Origin: Gimesia alba
GTDB lineage: Bacteria > Planctomycetota > Planctomycetia > Planctomycetales > Planctomycetaceae
Assembly (NCBI RefSeq): GCF_007744675.1
Contig: NZ_CP036269.1
Location: 3,513,546 to 3,577,545, forward strand
DNA length: 64,000 bases
Reading direction: 5' to 3'
A program made the translations under genes and the position numbers. This document shows positions 43,852 to 53,508 of the stretch, in pieces. The stretch's first letter is position 1; each line of letters opens with the position of its first letter. The notes below the pieces were generated by a model, which was not told where the DNA came from, ran no database searches, and was given only the letters and a program-made list of their open reading frames with translations.

Positions 43852-46164
43852 ATGGTCAAACCGCAAAATCAGTTTGTGCAATACGAACGGTGGTATAGAG
43901 TCTCGATATGGTCTGGCTTGTTTGTGCTCTGTTTGATTCCAATAACCCTTGCGGCGGAGACTGATTCGGACCAGCCGATTGCCGCGAAGCGTCCTGTCGT
44001 TAATCAGCCTGATTCTAATCATATTCTGACGGTGGAAGAGTTAGCCGAGAAAGCCAAAGAATCGGTGGCCTCCGTTTCCTTTGCGGGGCGAGATGGACAG
44101 CAGGCCGGTTTGGGGACCGGTTTTGTCATCTCCGCGGACGGGTTGATCGCGACGAACCTGCATGTGATTGGAGAAGCACGACCGATTACCGTGCAGCTTT
44201 CCGACGGCGAGAAATATGACGTCAAAGAAGTGTATGCGACGGATCGGCAGATGGATCTGGCGGTGTTACGAATCGACGCCAAAGATTTGACGCCGCTACC
44301 CCTGGCGGAACCCGAGACATTGAAGCAAGGGGCGGATATTGTCGTGCTCGGAAATCCGCAGGGGCTGCGCTACAGTGTCGTCAAAGGGGTGAATTCCGGA
44401 ACCCGGGAGATTGACGGCAAGCCGATGATCCAACTGGCGATTCCGATTGAACCCGGAAACAGTGGCGGCCCCGTACTCGATTCCCTGGGACGCGTGCAGG
44501 GAATTGTGACTTTGAAATCAGCGGTGACCAGGAACCTGGGATATGCCGTCAATATCAGTGCACTGAAGCAACTGCTGGAGAAGCCGAATCCGGTGCCCAT
44601 TAATCGCTGGCTCACGATCGGAACACTGGATGAGCGGCTCTGGAAGCCGTTGTTCGGTTCGCGCTGGCGACAGCGGGCCGGCCGAATCATGGTGGATGGC
44701 TTTGGTTCCGGCCTGGGCAGCCGTTCGTTGTGCGTTTCACAGGAAGCACTGCCGGAGCTGCCTTATGAAATTGCGGTCGAGGTCAAGCTGGATGATGAAT
44801 CGGGGGCGGCCGGCCTGATTTTTTATTCCGATGAAAATACGAAGCACTACGGTTTTTATCCCAGCAATAAAAGTTTGCGCATCAGTCGTTTTGACGGACC
44901 CGATGTGTTTTTGTGGCGTGTGCTGGAAGAGAAGAAAAGCAATTCGTATCGTGACGGAGAATGGAATCAGTTGAAGGTTCGTCTCGAAGCCGAACGTATT
45001 GTATGCTATGTCAATGATGACCAAGTCTTTGAGGTGAAGGACCAACGCTATACCCAAGGCAAAGTAGGACTGGCGAAATTTCGCAACACGGTGGCCTCCT
45101 TCCGGGGATTTCAGGTGGCCTCCGAAATTGCCCCTTATCGGCCTTCCAAAGAAACCGCACAGAAGATTCTGGATCTAACCGAAGACCTACGAGTGGATCG
45201 ACCCCCGAAAGAAGAGCTGATCGAAGAGGTCGTCAAAGAGACGGATCAAAAACGGGCACAGCAGGCATTGCAGGAACGGGCACGATTGCTCAAGAAGCAG
45301 GCGGAGCGTCTGCAACAGTTGGCGCAGTCGATTCATGAGCGTGCGGTGCGGGATGAACTGCGGGCGCTGTTTACCGATAAGAAAGAAGCAGACATCGATT
45401 TGTTGTCTGCGGCCCTGCTGGTGGCACGACTCGATAATTCTGAAGTGGAATTAAAGGCCTATCTCAATCAGGTCTCTAGTATGGTGAATGAGATTCAGAA
45501 GACACTGCCTGCAGATGCGAACGCGAAAGCAAAGCTCAAGGCGTTGAATCAATATCTGTTTCATGAAACCGGCTTTCACGGCAGCCGTACCAATTATTAC
45601 AGTCGCTCAAACAGTTATATTAATGAAACGATCGAAGATCGCGAAGGGCTGCCGATTACTCTGGCGATTCTGTATATGGAACTGGGACGCCGCCTGGGAC
45701 TGGATATCGAAGGCGTTGGTCTGCCCGGCCATTTTGTCGTTCGCGTGAACTCGACCGCCGAGAAAGGCGAGTTGGTTGATGTATTTGAAAGTGGCGCGAT
45801 ATTGAGTGATGAAGCCGCCAAGGTCATGATTGTCTCTGCCAACAGCGGCCAGTTTGATGAATCGTTTCTGGAAGCACAGCCGAAGCGGGAAATTATCAAA
45901 CGCATGTTGCGGAATCTGTTGAATCTGGCGCGGGACAGTGAAGACGTTCAATCGATGTTGCGCTATGTTGAGACAATGATTGCCATTGATGACGAGTTGT
46001 TGCAGGAACGCTGGTTGCGGGCGGTGCTGCGTTATCAAACCGGGCGGATTACAGAAGCGATGGCGGACGCCGACTATCTGCTGGAAAAATCTCCCGAGGG
46101 CTTTGACCTGCGTCGGATTCATGAGTTCCGAAATTATCTGGAGACGGTCAAGCAGTCGGAATAG
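43852..46164 (+). CDS. Three-part protein: trypsin-like protease, LamG-like domain, transglutaminase-like (SirB1) domain
   Basis: 770 residues from the ATG at 43852, which puts an export helix first (WSGLFVLCLIPITLAAETDS); a longer frame begins at 43651. A trypsin-like S1C protease follows with His (IATNLHVIGEA), Asp (QMDLAVLRID) and Ser (EPGNSGGPVLDS). Residues ~280-420 form a beta-rich, concanavalin/LamG-like region (AGLIFYSDENTKHYGFYPSN). From ~490 comes a SirB1-type transglutaminase-like domain (REGLPITLAILYMELGRRLG, GVGLPGHFVVRV) with TPR-like helices at the end. No PDZ domain is seen. The active Cys of true transglutaminases is missing in this family. Confidence 0.82.
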   Translation: MVKPQNQFVQYERWYRVSIWSGLFVLCLIPITLAAETDSDQPIAAKRPVVNQPDSNHILTVEELAEKAKESVASVSFAGRDGQQAGLGTGFVISADGLIATNLHVIGEARPITVQLSDGEKYDVKEVYATDRQMDLAVLRIDAKDLTPLPLAEPETLKQGADIVVLGNPQGLRYSVVKGVNSGTREIDGKPMIQLAIPIEPGNSGGPVLDSLGRVQGIVTLKSAVTRNLGYAVNISALKQLLEKPNPVPINRWLTIGTLDERLWKPLFGSRWRQRAGRIMVDGFGSGLGSRSLCVSQEALPELPYEIAVEVKLDDESGAAGLIFYSDENTKHYGFYPSNKSLRISRFDGPDVFLWRVLEEKKSNSYRDGEWNQLKVRLEAERIVCYVNDDQVFEVKDQRYTQGKVGLAKFRNTVASFRGFQVASEIAPYRPSKETAQKILDLTEDLRVDRPPKEELIEEVVKETDQKRAQQALQERARLLKKQAERLQQLAQSIHERAVRDELRALFTDKKEADIDLLSAALLVARLDNSEVELKAYLNQVSSMVNEIQKTLPADANAKAKLKALNQYLFHETGFHGSRTNYYSRSNSYINETIEDREGLPITLAILYMELGRRLGLDIEGVGLPGHFVVRVNSTAEKGELVDVFESGAILSDEAAKVMIVSANSGQFDESFLEAQPKREIIKRMLRNLLNLARDSEDVQSMLRYVETMIAIDDELLQERWLRAVLRYQTGRITEAMADADYLLEKSPEGFDLRRIHEFRNYLETVKQSE

Positions 46165-46209
46165 AGTATGTTTTTCCTGGCGGTTGCAAATTAAAGGTGG
46201 AGACGTCGT

Positions 46210-47226
46210 ATGAGTCTGGTGAAGCAGTTTCTGATTTTGTCGGCTTTGATGGTTTATGTGACCATTTCAATGGGAGCACACCCCTACTCTGCGCCCGGCG
46301 TCACCAGTCTGACCAATCCCAGTGTGAAGTATAAGCTGACAGATCAACATGCGGTTGTTTTAAAGCGGGGTAAGGTCACCACGATCATCGTGGATAACGC
46401 GGCCATTGATACCGCGCAGCTTCCCGGTCATCGCGCCGGTTATAATGGAGTGGCGTCGCTGAAGTACGAGGGGCAAACTGAAAATCTGTTTGTGCCTGCG
46501 GTGGCGGGCCTGAATTTTGAACACATTCACGATGGAACGCCCGCGCTAAAGGAAAAATTCGAGCCCCGTAAACATCCGATGCAACTCCGGATCATTTCCG
46601 ACGACACGGTCGAACTGTATCAGTCGCCGACCCCGAACTGGAAACTGGAGAGTTGCGGCCGCTATCAGTTGCTGGATGACGGCACGATTGAATATACGTT
46701 TGAATGTATTCCGCGTGCGGCTCTGTTTAAAAAGGGTTATATAGGTCTGTTTTGGGCCAGCTACATGCAGGCTCCGGAAGATCGCCGGATCTATTTTTAC
46801 GGAAAAGCAAAGTCGGCTCTCAATCAAGGCGAATCTCTGATTGCCGCCCGAACGCCCGCGCATGGAGTGGACAGCACGCATCCCCCCGACAATGCCACGT
46901 TTTTCCCGGATGTGTCGGCTGAATTTCCGCTGACCCTGGTGAACCATCCTTCGCGGTATGTTTATTCGCAGCCATGGTTCTATGGTATTCGCCAGAAATA
47001 TTCCTATACTCAGATGTTTCGTAAGCGTGATCAGATCTGGTTTGCGCAATCTCCTACGGGAGGCGGGAAACAGAACCCCGCCTGGGATTTTCAATGGTTT
47101 ATTCCCGATTACAAAGTGGGTGAGGCTTACGGATTTGTCATGCGGGCGCATTATGCACCCTGGACCGATCACGACACATTACAACATACCATTCAAAAAC
47201 ATTTATCTGCTCTGACTCAAAAATAA
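46210..47226 (+). CDS. Secreted hypothetical protein, beta-rich
   Basis: 338 residues with a signal peptide (FLILSALMVYVTISMGAHPY). The mature part is beta-rich with many Tyr/Trp residues (PSRYVYSQPWFYGIRQKYSY, GYIGLFWASYMQAPEDRRIY). It resembles planctomycete secreted proteins that are found with sugar-active enzymes, but I cannot name the family. A ribosome binding site (AAAGGTGGAGA) precedes the ATG. The gene starts 45 bp after the protease-fusion gene and may be in the same transcript. Confidence 0.7.
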   Translation: MSLVKQFLILSALMVYVTISMGAHPYSAPGVTSLTNPSVKYKLTDQHAVVLKRGKVTTIIVDNAAIDTAQLPGHRAGYNGVASLKYEGQTENLFVPAVAGLNFEHIHDGTPALKEKFEPRKHPMQLRIISDDTVELYQSPTPNWKLESCGRYQLLDDGTIEYTFECIPRAALFKKGYIGLFWASYMQAPEDRRIYFYGKAKSALNQGESLIAARTPAHGVDSTHPPDNATFFPDVSAEFPLTLVNHPSRYVYSQPWFYGIRQKYSYTQMFRKRDQIWFAQSPTGGGKQNPAWDFQWFIPDYKVGEAYGFVMRAHYAPWTDHDTLQHTIQKHLSALTQK

Positions 47227-47307
47227 TTTCGACAACAACTTCTCGGAATAAACTGGTTTCAGGATCAAAATCAGGTTTGTTGTCCAAAGCATGGATTGAT
47301 TTAAACA

Positions 47308-48219
47308 ATGAGAAAAATTGGCTCGCTCGAATCCGAGCAGCAGGCAAGGCATTTTGCAGACTATCTGCTGACGCAGGGAGTCGACATTAATGTGGAGACA
47401 TCCGGCGATCAATGGTCGGTCTGGGTGTTAGATGAAGATCAGGTCGAACAGTCCAAAGCGGAGCTCGCCGAGTTTTCCAGGAATCCGGAAGCCGAAAAAT
47501 ATCTGAGTGCTCGGCTGCAGGCGAATGAAATTCGCGATGCACGAATCAAAAAAGTGCGCGAGGATGCAAAAAAGCGGGTTGATGTACGCGAGACCTGGAA
47601 TCGCCCGTTTACCAGCCGTTGTCCGGTGACCTCTTTGCTGATCGGCGTGAGTATTGTTGTATTTTTATTCATGCAATCAAACGAATATGAGAATCGGGTC
47701 AGGCAGGCATTGAGTATCTGCACGTTCAAAACATCAGGCAACATGATAAGCTATGATACCCGCTTAATGGAAGTGCGCGATGGCGAAGTCTGGAGACTGG
47801 TGACACCGATCTTTATTCATTTTGGCGTGTTTCACATTTTGTTTAACTCAATTATGACCTATCAGCTGGGAGGCGCGATTGAAATGAATCGCGGCAGTAC
47901 CCGGCTGGCGTTGCTGGTTTTAGTGACGGCGATTCCGTCTAATCTCGCACAGTTTTACTGGTCTGGTCCCGGCTTTGGTGGTTTATCGGGGGTTGTGTAT
48001 GGCATGTTTGGTTATATGTGGATGAAGAGCCAGTTTGATCCGAGATCGACTTTTTATATTCCACCCAATATGGTGTTTATTCTGATCGGCTGGTTTTTTC
48101 TCTGTATGACCGGCCTGGTTGGGAATGTTGCCAATCTTGCACATGGGTTTGGTCTGGTTACCGGCATGGTAATCGGCATAGGATCGTCGTTTTTAAGGCA
48201 AGCCGGCAAATCAAGGTGA
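47308..48219 (+). CDS. Rhomboid family intramembrane serine protease
   Basis: 303 residues. An N-terminal cytoplasmic domain (residues 1-90: SLESEQQARHFADYLLTQGV ... VWVLDEDQVEQ) resembles the GlpG N-domain. Six membrane helices follow. The catalytic Ser lies in GGLSGVVYGMFGY (G-x-S-G) and the His in NLAHGFGLVTGM; the HFGVFHILFNSIMTYQLG helix has the conserved His/Asn. Rhomboids cut membrane proteins within their transmembrane helices. The gene stands alone on the plus strand. Confidence 0.93.
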   Translation: MRKIGSLESEQQARHFADYLLTQGVDINVETSGDQWSVWVLDEDQVEQSKAELAEFSRNPEAEKYLSARLQANEIRDARIKKVREDAKKRVDVRETWNRPFTSRCPVTSLLIGVSIVVFLFMQSNEYENRVRQALSICTFKTSGNMISYDTRLMEVRDGEVWRLVTPIFIHFGVFHILFNSIMTYQLGGAIEMNRGSTRLALLVLVTAIPSNLAQFYWSGPGFGGLSGVVYGMFGYMWMKSQFDPRSTFYIPPNMVFILIGWFFLCMTGLVGNVANLAHGFGLVTGMVIGIGSSFLRQAGKSR

Positions 48220-48352
48220 ACTGAGCGATTTCTGACAGACGGTGATTGTTGACGTTCAGAGAATCGCCTATAATTCTCACAGAAGTCGACAAAGACTGTT
48301 GAGTTAAGGACCATCAATATTGCTGACCCTCTCAAGTGGAGCGAATTTTCGG

Positions 48353-51091
48353 ATGATGAATCGACAAAAATGGAGTTTAATCGCAGGGGTATTTTTAGTA
48401 ATGAGCTTTGCTTCCCACACCTCTCTTTCAGCAGCGGGAGACCCTGCTCCTCCTGAAAAAATCAGAACCGTAGAAGGCATAACCGAGTATTCACTGGAAA
48501 ACGGCATGAAAGTGCTGCTATTTCCCGATCCTTCCAGCCCCAAGGTGACGGTCAATTTGACCCTGCTGGTTGGCTCCCGTCATGAAGGTTACGGCGAGAC
48601 CGGTATGGCGCACCTCCTGGAGCATATGTTGTTCAAAGGCACGCCTACGCATCAAAATATCCCGAAGGAACTGCAGGCCCGTGGTGCTCAGTTTAACGGG
48701 ACAACCTGGTATGACCGTACGAATTATTACGAAACTCTGCCCGCCAGCGAGGACAATCTGGAGTTCGCGCTGAAGATGGAAGCCGACCGCATGATGAACA
48801 GTTATGTGAAGGCCGAAGATCTGGCATCAGAAATGACCGTCGTGCGGAACGAGTTTGAACGCGGAGAAAACAGCCCTTCACGCATGCTGATGCAGAAAGT
48901 GATGGCGTCTGCTTTTGAATGGCATAACTACGGGAAATCGACCATTGGTAACCGGGCCGACATCGAGCGGGTTCCCATCGATCGCCTGAAAGGGTTTTAC
49001 CAGAAATATTATCAGCCGGATAATGCCGTGCTGATCGTGGCGGGGAAATTCGAGCAGGCCGAAGCACTGAAGCTGATCAACAAATATTTCGGCACGATCC
49101 CCCGCCCCGAGCGAAAACTGGATAAAACTTATACGGAAGAGCCAGCCCAGGAAGGCGAGCGCATCATCACGCTGCGCCGGATTGGTGAAGTTCCTTCCGT
49201 TGGGGTGGTGTATCACATTCCGGCAGCCGCCCATAAAGATATGGCGGCTTTGGATGTGCTGGAGTCAACGCTGACCGATGATCCGGCGGGCGTTCTCTAT
49301 CAGGCACTGGTCAAAACCAAGAAAGCCTCCAGTGTCTCAGGATCGATCTTTGCACTGCATGATCCGGGCGTATTGCGACTGATGGTGGAAATCGTCAAAG
49401 GCAACGATCCGCAGGTCATTTTGGGGATTCTGTTTGATACGCTGCAGGAAGTCCGCGAGAAAGGAATCTCCCCTGAAAATGTGGCGCGTGCCAAAGAAAA
49501 ACTGCTCAAGCAATACGAACAGGCTGAGAATAACAGTTCCCGTCTGGCTGTTGAACTGTCTGAATGGGTGGCGATGGGAGACTGGCGGCTCCGATTTCTG
49601 TATCGGGATGCACTGGAGAAAGTCACTCCCGAAGATGTGAAACGCGTTGCAGACGAGTATCTGAGAGCCAACAACCGGACGGTCGGAATCTTCGAGCCGG
49701 TCAAGGAAAGTCAGAAAGTGGCAATCCCACAGGTCGCCGACATCGAAAAAATGATTGGCGACTACAAAGGACGTGAAGCGGTTGCGATGGGAGAAGACTT
49801 CGACGTCTCTCCCGAAAATATCGACAAACGCACGACCGTCAAAACATTGCCGGGCGGCGTCAAAGTCGCTTTGCTTTCGAAGAAAACACGCGGCGAAGAA
49901 GTCAATCTGACGATGACCCTGCGATATGGAAATCTGGAAAATCTGCAAGGCAAACGGACTGCCTCTGAGTTTCTACCGGTGATCATGAAGCGGGGAACAA
50001 AGAATAAAACCCGTCAGGAAATTGAAGACGAACTGAATAAGTTACGTGCGCAATTAAATCTTTCCGGATCGGCCGGCGTAGTGAACGTGGGCATTAAAAC
50101 CCGCAAAGAGAGTCTGGGGAAAGTATTAGAGATCCTCAAAGAGATTCTCCGCGAGCCAACCCTGCCCGCAGCAGAGCTGGAACTTTTGAAAACCCAGCAA
50201 GTCGCGATGCTGGAAAAACAGAAAACCGATCCGCAGTCTCGGGCGATTCTGTCAGTACGCCGTCAATTGAGACCATATAGTGAGCAAGACCCCCGTTACG
50301 TGCCTGATATTGATCAGGAAATTGCGCGCGTCAAAGCCCTTTCGCAAAGTGATCTGCAATCGTTGTACGAGAATTACCTCGGTGCGTCGGTGGGTGAAAT
50401 TGCGGTTGTCGGCGATTTTTCTGAAGAGGAAGTCTATTCACAACTCGGGTCTGTTCTGGAAAACTGGGAATCGAAAGCCGCCTATGCTCACATTCCTGCA
50501 GAGGCACACGATATTCCTGGAAAGCTGACAGAAATCATCATTCCCGATAAAGCAAATGCCTTCTATTTTGGCGGTCTGACTTTTCCGATGAACAGCACGT
50601 CTCCCGACTATCCGGATCTGATTGTCGCTGGTTCGGTGCTCGGTTCGAGTGGACTCTCTTCGCGACTGGGGGATCGTGTGCGCCAGAAAGAAGGGCTCGC
50701 GTATGGTGTGGGTGCATTTATCCACGCTGACACGATTGATATGCGTGGCTCGATTTCCCTTTATGCCAGCTGTAATCCCGATAATATGGAGAAAGTCGAA
50801 ACTGCCATCAAAGAAGAGTTGGCACTGTTGATCTCCAAAGGGATTACGAAAGAAGAACTGGCGAATGCTCAGAAAGGTTATTTAGAGAAGCAGGAAGTTT
50901 CGCGGACCAGCGATGCTTCACTGGCCTCGATTCTGTCAACGAATTTATTCGCCGATCGGAATATGACCTACTATTCAGAGCTGGAACAGAAAATCAATGC
51001 GGTGACTACTGACGCAGCGCAACAGGCGTTTGCGAAGTACATTCACCCCGAAAATCTGATTATTGTTGTTTCCGGCAGCTTGAAGAAATAG
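48353..51091 (+). CDS. M16 family zinc metallopeptidase, two-domain
   Basis: 912 residues from the ATG at 48353 (GTGGAGCG about 9 nt upstream; a TTG at 48320 is less likely). A signal peptide (WSLIAGVFLVMSFASHTSLS) precedes the first M16 domain with the inverted zinc motif AHLLEHMLFKGT (H-x-x-E-H) and the distant Glu in EMTVVRNEFERGE. A second M16 domain from about residue 490 lacks the zinc motif, as usual. It is likely a periplasmic peptide-degrading enzyme of the pitrilysin/PqqL type. Confidence 0.92.
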   Translation: MMNRQKWSLIAGVFLVMSFASHTSLSAAGDPAPPEKIRTVEGITEYSLENGMKVLLFPDPSSPKVTVNLTLLVGSRHEGYGETGMAHLLEHMLFKGTPTHQNIPKELQARGAQFNGTTWYDRTNYYETLPASEDNLEFALKMEADRMMNSYVKAEDLASEMTVVRNEFERGENSPSRMLMQKVMASAFEWHNYGKSTIGNRADIERVPIDRLKGFYQKYYQPDNAVLIVAGKFEQAEALKLINKYFGTIPRPERKLDKTYTEEPAQEGERIITLRRIGEVPSVGVVYHIPAAAHKDMAALDVLESTLTDDPAGVLYQALVKTKKASSVSGSIFALHDPGVLRLMVEIVKGNDPQVILGILFDTLQEVREKGISPENVARAKEKLLKQYEQAENNSSRLAVELSEWVAMGDWRLRFLYRDALEKVTPEDVKRVADEYLRANNRTVGIFEPVKESQKVAIPQVADIEKMIGDYKGREAVAMGEDFDVSPENIDKRTTVKTLPGGVKVALLSKKTRGEEVNLTMTLRYGNLENLQGKRTASEFLPVIMKRGTKNKTRQEIEDELNKLRAQLNLSGSAGVVNVGIKTRKESLGKVLEILKEILREPTLPAAELELLKTQQVAMLEKQKTDPQSRAILSVRRQLRPYSEQDPRYVPDIDQEIARVKALSQSDLQSLYENYLGASVGEIAVVGDFSEEEVYSQLGSVLENWESKAAYAHIPAEAHDIPGKLTEIIIPDKANAFYFGGLTFPMNSTSPDYPDLIVAGSVLGSSGLSSRLGDRVRQKEGLAYGVGAFIHADTIDMRGSISLYASCNPDNMEKVETAIKEELALLISKGITKEELANAQKGYLEKQEVSRTSDASLASILSTNLFADRNMTYYSELEQKINAVTTDAAQQAFAKYIHPENLIIVVSGSLKK

Positions 51092-51167
51092 GAGTCAGCT
51101 GGTTCGTTCCAGTGAAATGGAGTACAAGAAGTTCGGTTCCTCTTGATGGCCTGCTATTGAGCATTCG

Positions 51168-52325
51168 ATGACTAAAAAGATACGGATTCTTTTTGCGATT
51201 GGAAGCCTGGGAGGAGGGGGAGCCGAACGTGTGCTGCTGGATCAACTGGCCCGATTGGATCGTGACCAGTTTACGCCACTGTTATATCTGGTTTCGCACT
51301 CGGGTTCGCTTTTGGAAGAGCTTCCCGAAGATGTGCCTGTGTATGCGTTCTCTTCACGGAATGCCACGCCGCGCTGGAACTGGCCTGGCCGAATTCATCG
51401 CCAACTGGTTTCTGATCTGGCACGTGTGATTCAAGAACAGCAGGTTGATCTGGTGTTCGATCATACGTTTCATATGACACTGATCGCAGGACCCGCTACG
51501 AGAAAAACGAAGACCCCGAGACTCTCTCTCATTGTCTGTGATCCGGAACAGGATCTTACCAACAGTGAAAGCCGATTCCTGTTCTTCAAAAAACGTCTGT
51601 TGCAACAGGCATATCATTCGGCGGATACCGTGATTGCTGTTTCTGAAGGAGTAAGGCAGGCGGCGATTGCATATTACGATTTAGATCCCGCGCTCGTGCA
51701 GACGTTTTATAATCCGGTCAATCTGGAACGCATCGATGCGCTCTACGCTCAGGGGGACTTGCGGCTGGACCTCGACAAATTTCATGTTGTCAGTTGCGGG
51801 CGATTGCATCCGCAAAAAGGGTTTGGTTATCTGCTGGAGGCGGCTGAAAAACTGATCTATCAGAATGGTCTGACCGATTTACGCTTTCATATTCTGGGAG
51901 AAGGTCCGAGTCGGGAAGAATTACAGCGACAGATCAAGCAGCGTCGGCTGGGTGAAGCTGTTTTACTGGAAGGGTTTCAGGACAACCCGTTTCAATATTA
52001 TCGCGAGGCACAATTGTTTTGTCTGCCTTCCCTGTATGAAGGGTTTGGCCTGGTGCTGGCGGAGGCGATGGCGTGTCGGATTCCCGTACTTTCGACGGAT
52101 TGTCCCAGCGGTCCTGCTGAAATTCTGGAGAACGGAAAATATGGTCGTCTGGTTCCTCCCGCCAATGCGGATGCGCTGGCCGACCAGATTGCCGATGCTG
52201 TTTCCGACTATGAAGCCTGGCAAACACTTGTGCCCGCGGCGCGGGAGCGTGTGGAAACGATGTTTGATGCGGGGGCAGTGATGCGAAAATTCGAATCACT
52301 CTTCGAGCGCATCGCGGCGAAATAA
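51168..52325 (+). CDS. GT4 family glycosyltransferase
   Basis: 385 residues with a GT-B fold. The N-terminal Gly-rich loop IGSLGGGGAERVLLDQLARL is typical of GT4. The C-terminal half has VVSCGRLHPQKGFGYLLEAA, the nucleotide-sugar pocket LPSLYEGFGLVLAEAMAC (E-x7-E) and PVLSTDCPSGPAEIL. It most likely adds a sugar to an envelope polysaccharide or lipid. It is convergent with the methyltransferase gene, 7 bp away. Confidence 0.92.
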   Translation: MTKKIRILFAIGSLGGGGAERVLLDQLARLDRDQFTPLLYLVSHSGSLLEELPEDVPVYAFSSRNATPRWNWPGRIHRQLVSDLARVIQEQQVDLVFDHTFHMTLIAGPATRKTKTPRLSLIVCDPEQDLTNSESRFLFFKKRLLQQAYHSADTVIAVSEGVRQAAIAYYDLDPALVQTFYNPVNLERIDALYAQGDLRLDLDKFHVVSCGRLHPQKGFGYLLEAAEKLIYQNGLTDLRFHILGEGPSREELQRQIKQRRLGEAVLLEGFQDNPFQYYREAQLFCLPSLYEGFGLVLAEAMACRIPVLSTDCPSGPAEILENGKYGRLVPPANADALADQIADAVSDYEAWQTLVPAARERVETMFDAGAVMRKFESLFERIAAK

Positions 52326-52332
52326 GACTCCA

Positions 52333-53229
52333 TTACTTCTTCGGAGTCAGGTAGATCCAGTCCATCAGGGACGCGCGGTTTTCCCGCAATAATTCTCGCC
52401 GCTGATTCAGATCGTAGTCTGCCAGTTCTTCGATGGGATACGTTCGCGCTTTTTCATTGTCGTCCGTACTTTGAATCATCATGATTTCATGTGTATTCGC
52501 AAACCGCTGTTTAATTGTTTCCGAGATCGTCATGTCGATGAAATCATGTAATTCAATCAGCAGGTCGCATTGTTTCAGGTGAGGGACGACCTCTGCGGTA
52601 AAGAGTTCTACTTCGTAGCCTTCACAGTCGCAGATGATGAGTCCCCTGCCCTTGATTGGGATGGAGATCAGCGTTTCCGGATCGCAGGAGTCGTGAATCT
52701 GAATTCTCTGCTCACACTGATTGAGTTGTGCCAGCTGGAAACAATATTCTCGTTTTGATGGAATCAGATCGTAGGCGTAAACTTTGGCTTCGGGGAATTT
52801 CAATGCGCAGCCGACAGTATAAAAGCCTTCCGCACAGCCGACATTGATGATTTCCGAATAAGCCCGGTTGTTCAACGTGTTGATAATCGGATGCAGTTCG
52901 CGCTCGTACGAGCCGATCAGTTTGGGGAACAGATTGCCGCACATCGGATTAATTTCAGCATATTCAACCTGCTTGATGGTTCCGCGGCGAATTGCATCGG
53001 CCGGGTATTTTAAGCCTTGAAACGGGCCGTGCTGAACCGTCAGATCCGGGCAGAAGCGCTCGATGGCGGTCACTTCAAGCGGGATGCCGCGCAACCTTTG
53101 TTTCTGAACGCGGTGTTCCCATTCCATAAAGCGTGCCAGTTGCAGAAATGAAGCGTCCAGAAATTTCCAGACGAAATCAACCTGAATGATACGGGAGACT
53201 GCTTTTTTTAAGTTCGATTTGAAGCTCAT
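52333..53229 (-). CDS. SAM-dependent methyltransferase (FkbM-like)
   Basis: 298 residues. The Rossmann start EIINVGCAEGFYTVGCAL and AYDLIPSKREYCFQLAQLN form the SAM pocket; GRGLIICDCEGYEVELF matches the acidic D-x-E-G-[YA]-E motif of FkbM-type methyltransferases. The N-terminal ~100 residues are helical and specific. The neighbouring GT4 gene suggests a sugar or glycolipid as substrate. The gene is monocistronic; the 279-bp gap upstream shows no other feature. Confidence 0.8.
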   Translation of the reverse strand: MSFKSNLKKAVSRIIQVDFVWKFLDASFLQLARFMEWEHRVQKQRLRGIPLEVTAIERFCPDLTVQHGPFQGLKYPADAIRRGTIKQVEYAEINPMCGNLFPKLIGSYERELHPIINTLNNRAYSEIINVGCAEGFYTVGCALKFPEAKVYAYDLIPSKREYCFQLAQLNQCEQRIQIHDSCDPETLISIPIKGRGLIICDCEGYEVELFTAEVVPHLKQCDLLIELHDFIDMTISETIKQRFANTHEIMMIQSTDDNEKARTYPIEELADYDLNQRRELLRENRASLMDWIYLTPKK

Positions 53230-53508
53230 GGTTTTGATTTCTAAAGGAACTTGATTAGCAGTGTTTGTGAGCTGATTGTGAGAGGCACATGTGAACTGTC
53301 ATTTGAATTCAAACTCTGATTTCAGTTCATTCGAATGCGAGAACAGCAGCACTCGTTCACGCTTTCTTTGAGTTAAGCGATTCTCACGCTGGATCGAGGA
53401 GCGATGCTTGATTCTCAGCCCATAACTGGTTACCTTGGTTCTTCCTGTATCTCAGACTTAATCTTTATTTAACATATCCAATAACTATTGGTATAGCAAG
53501 AGTTTGCA

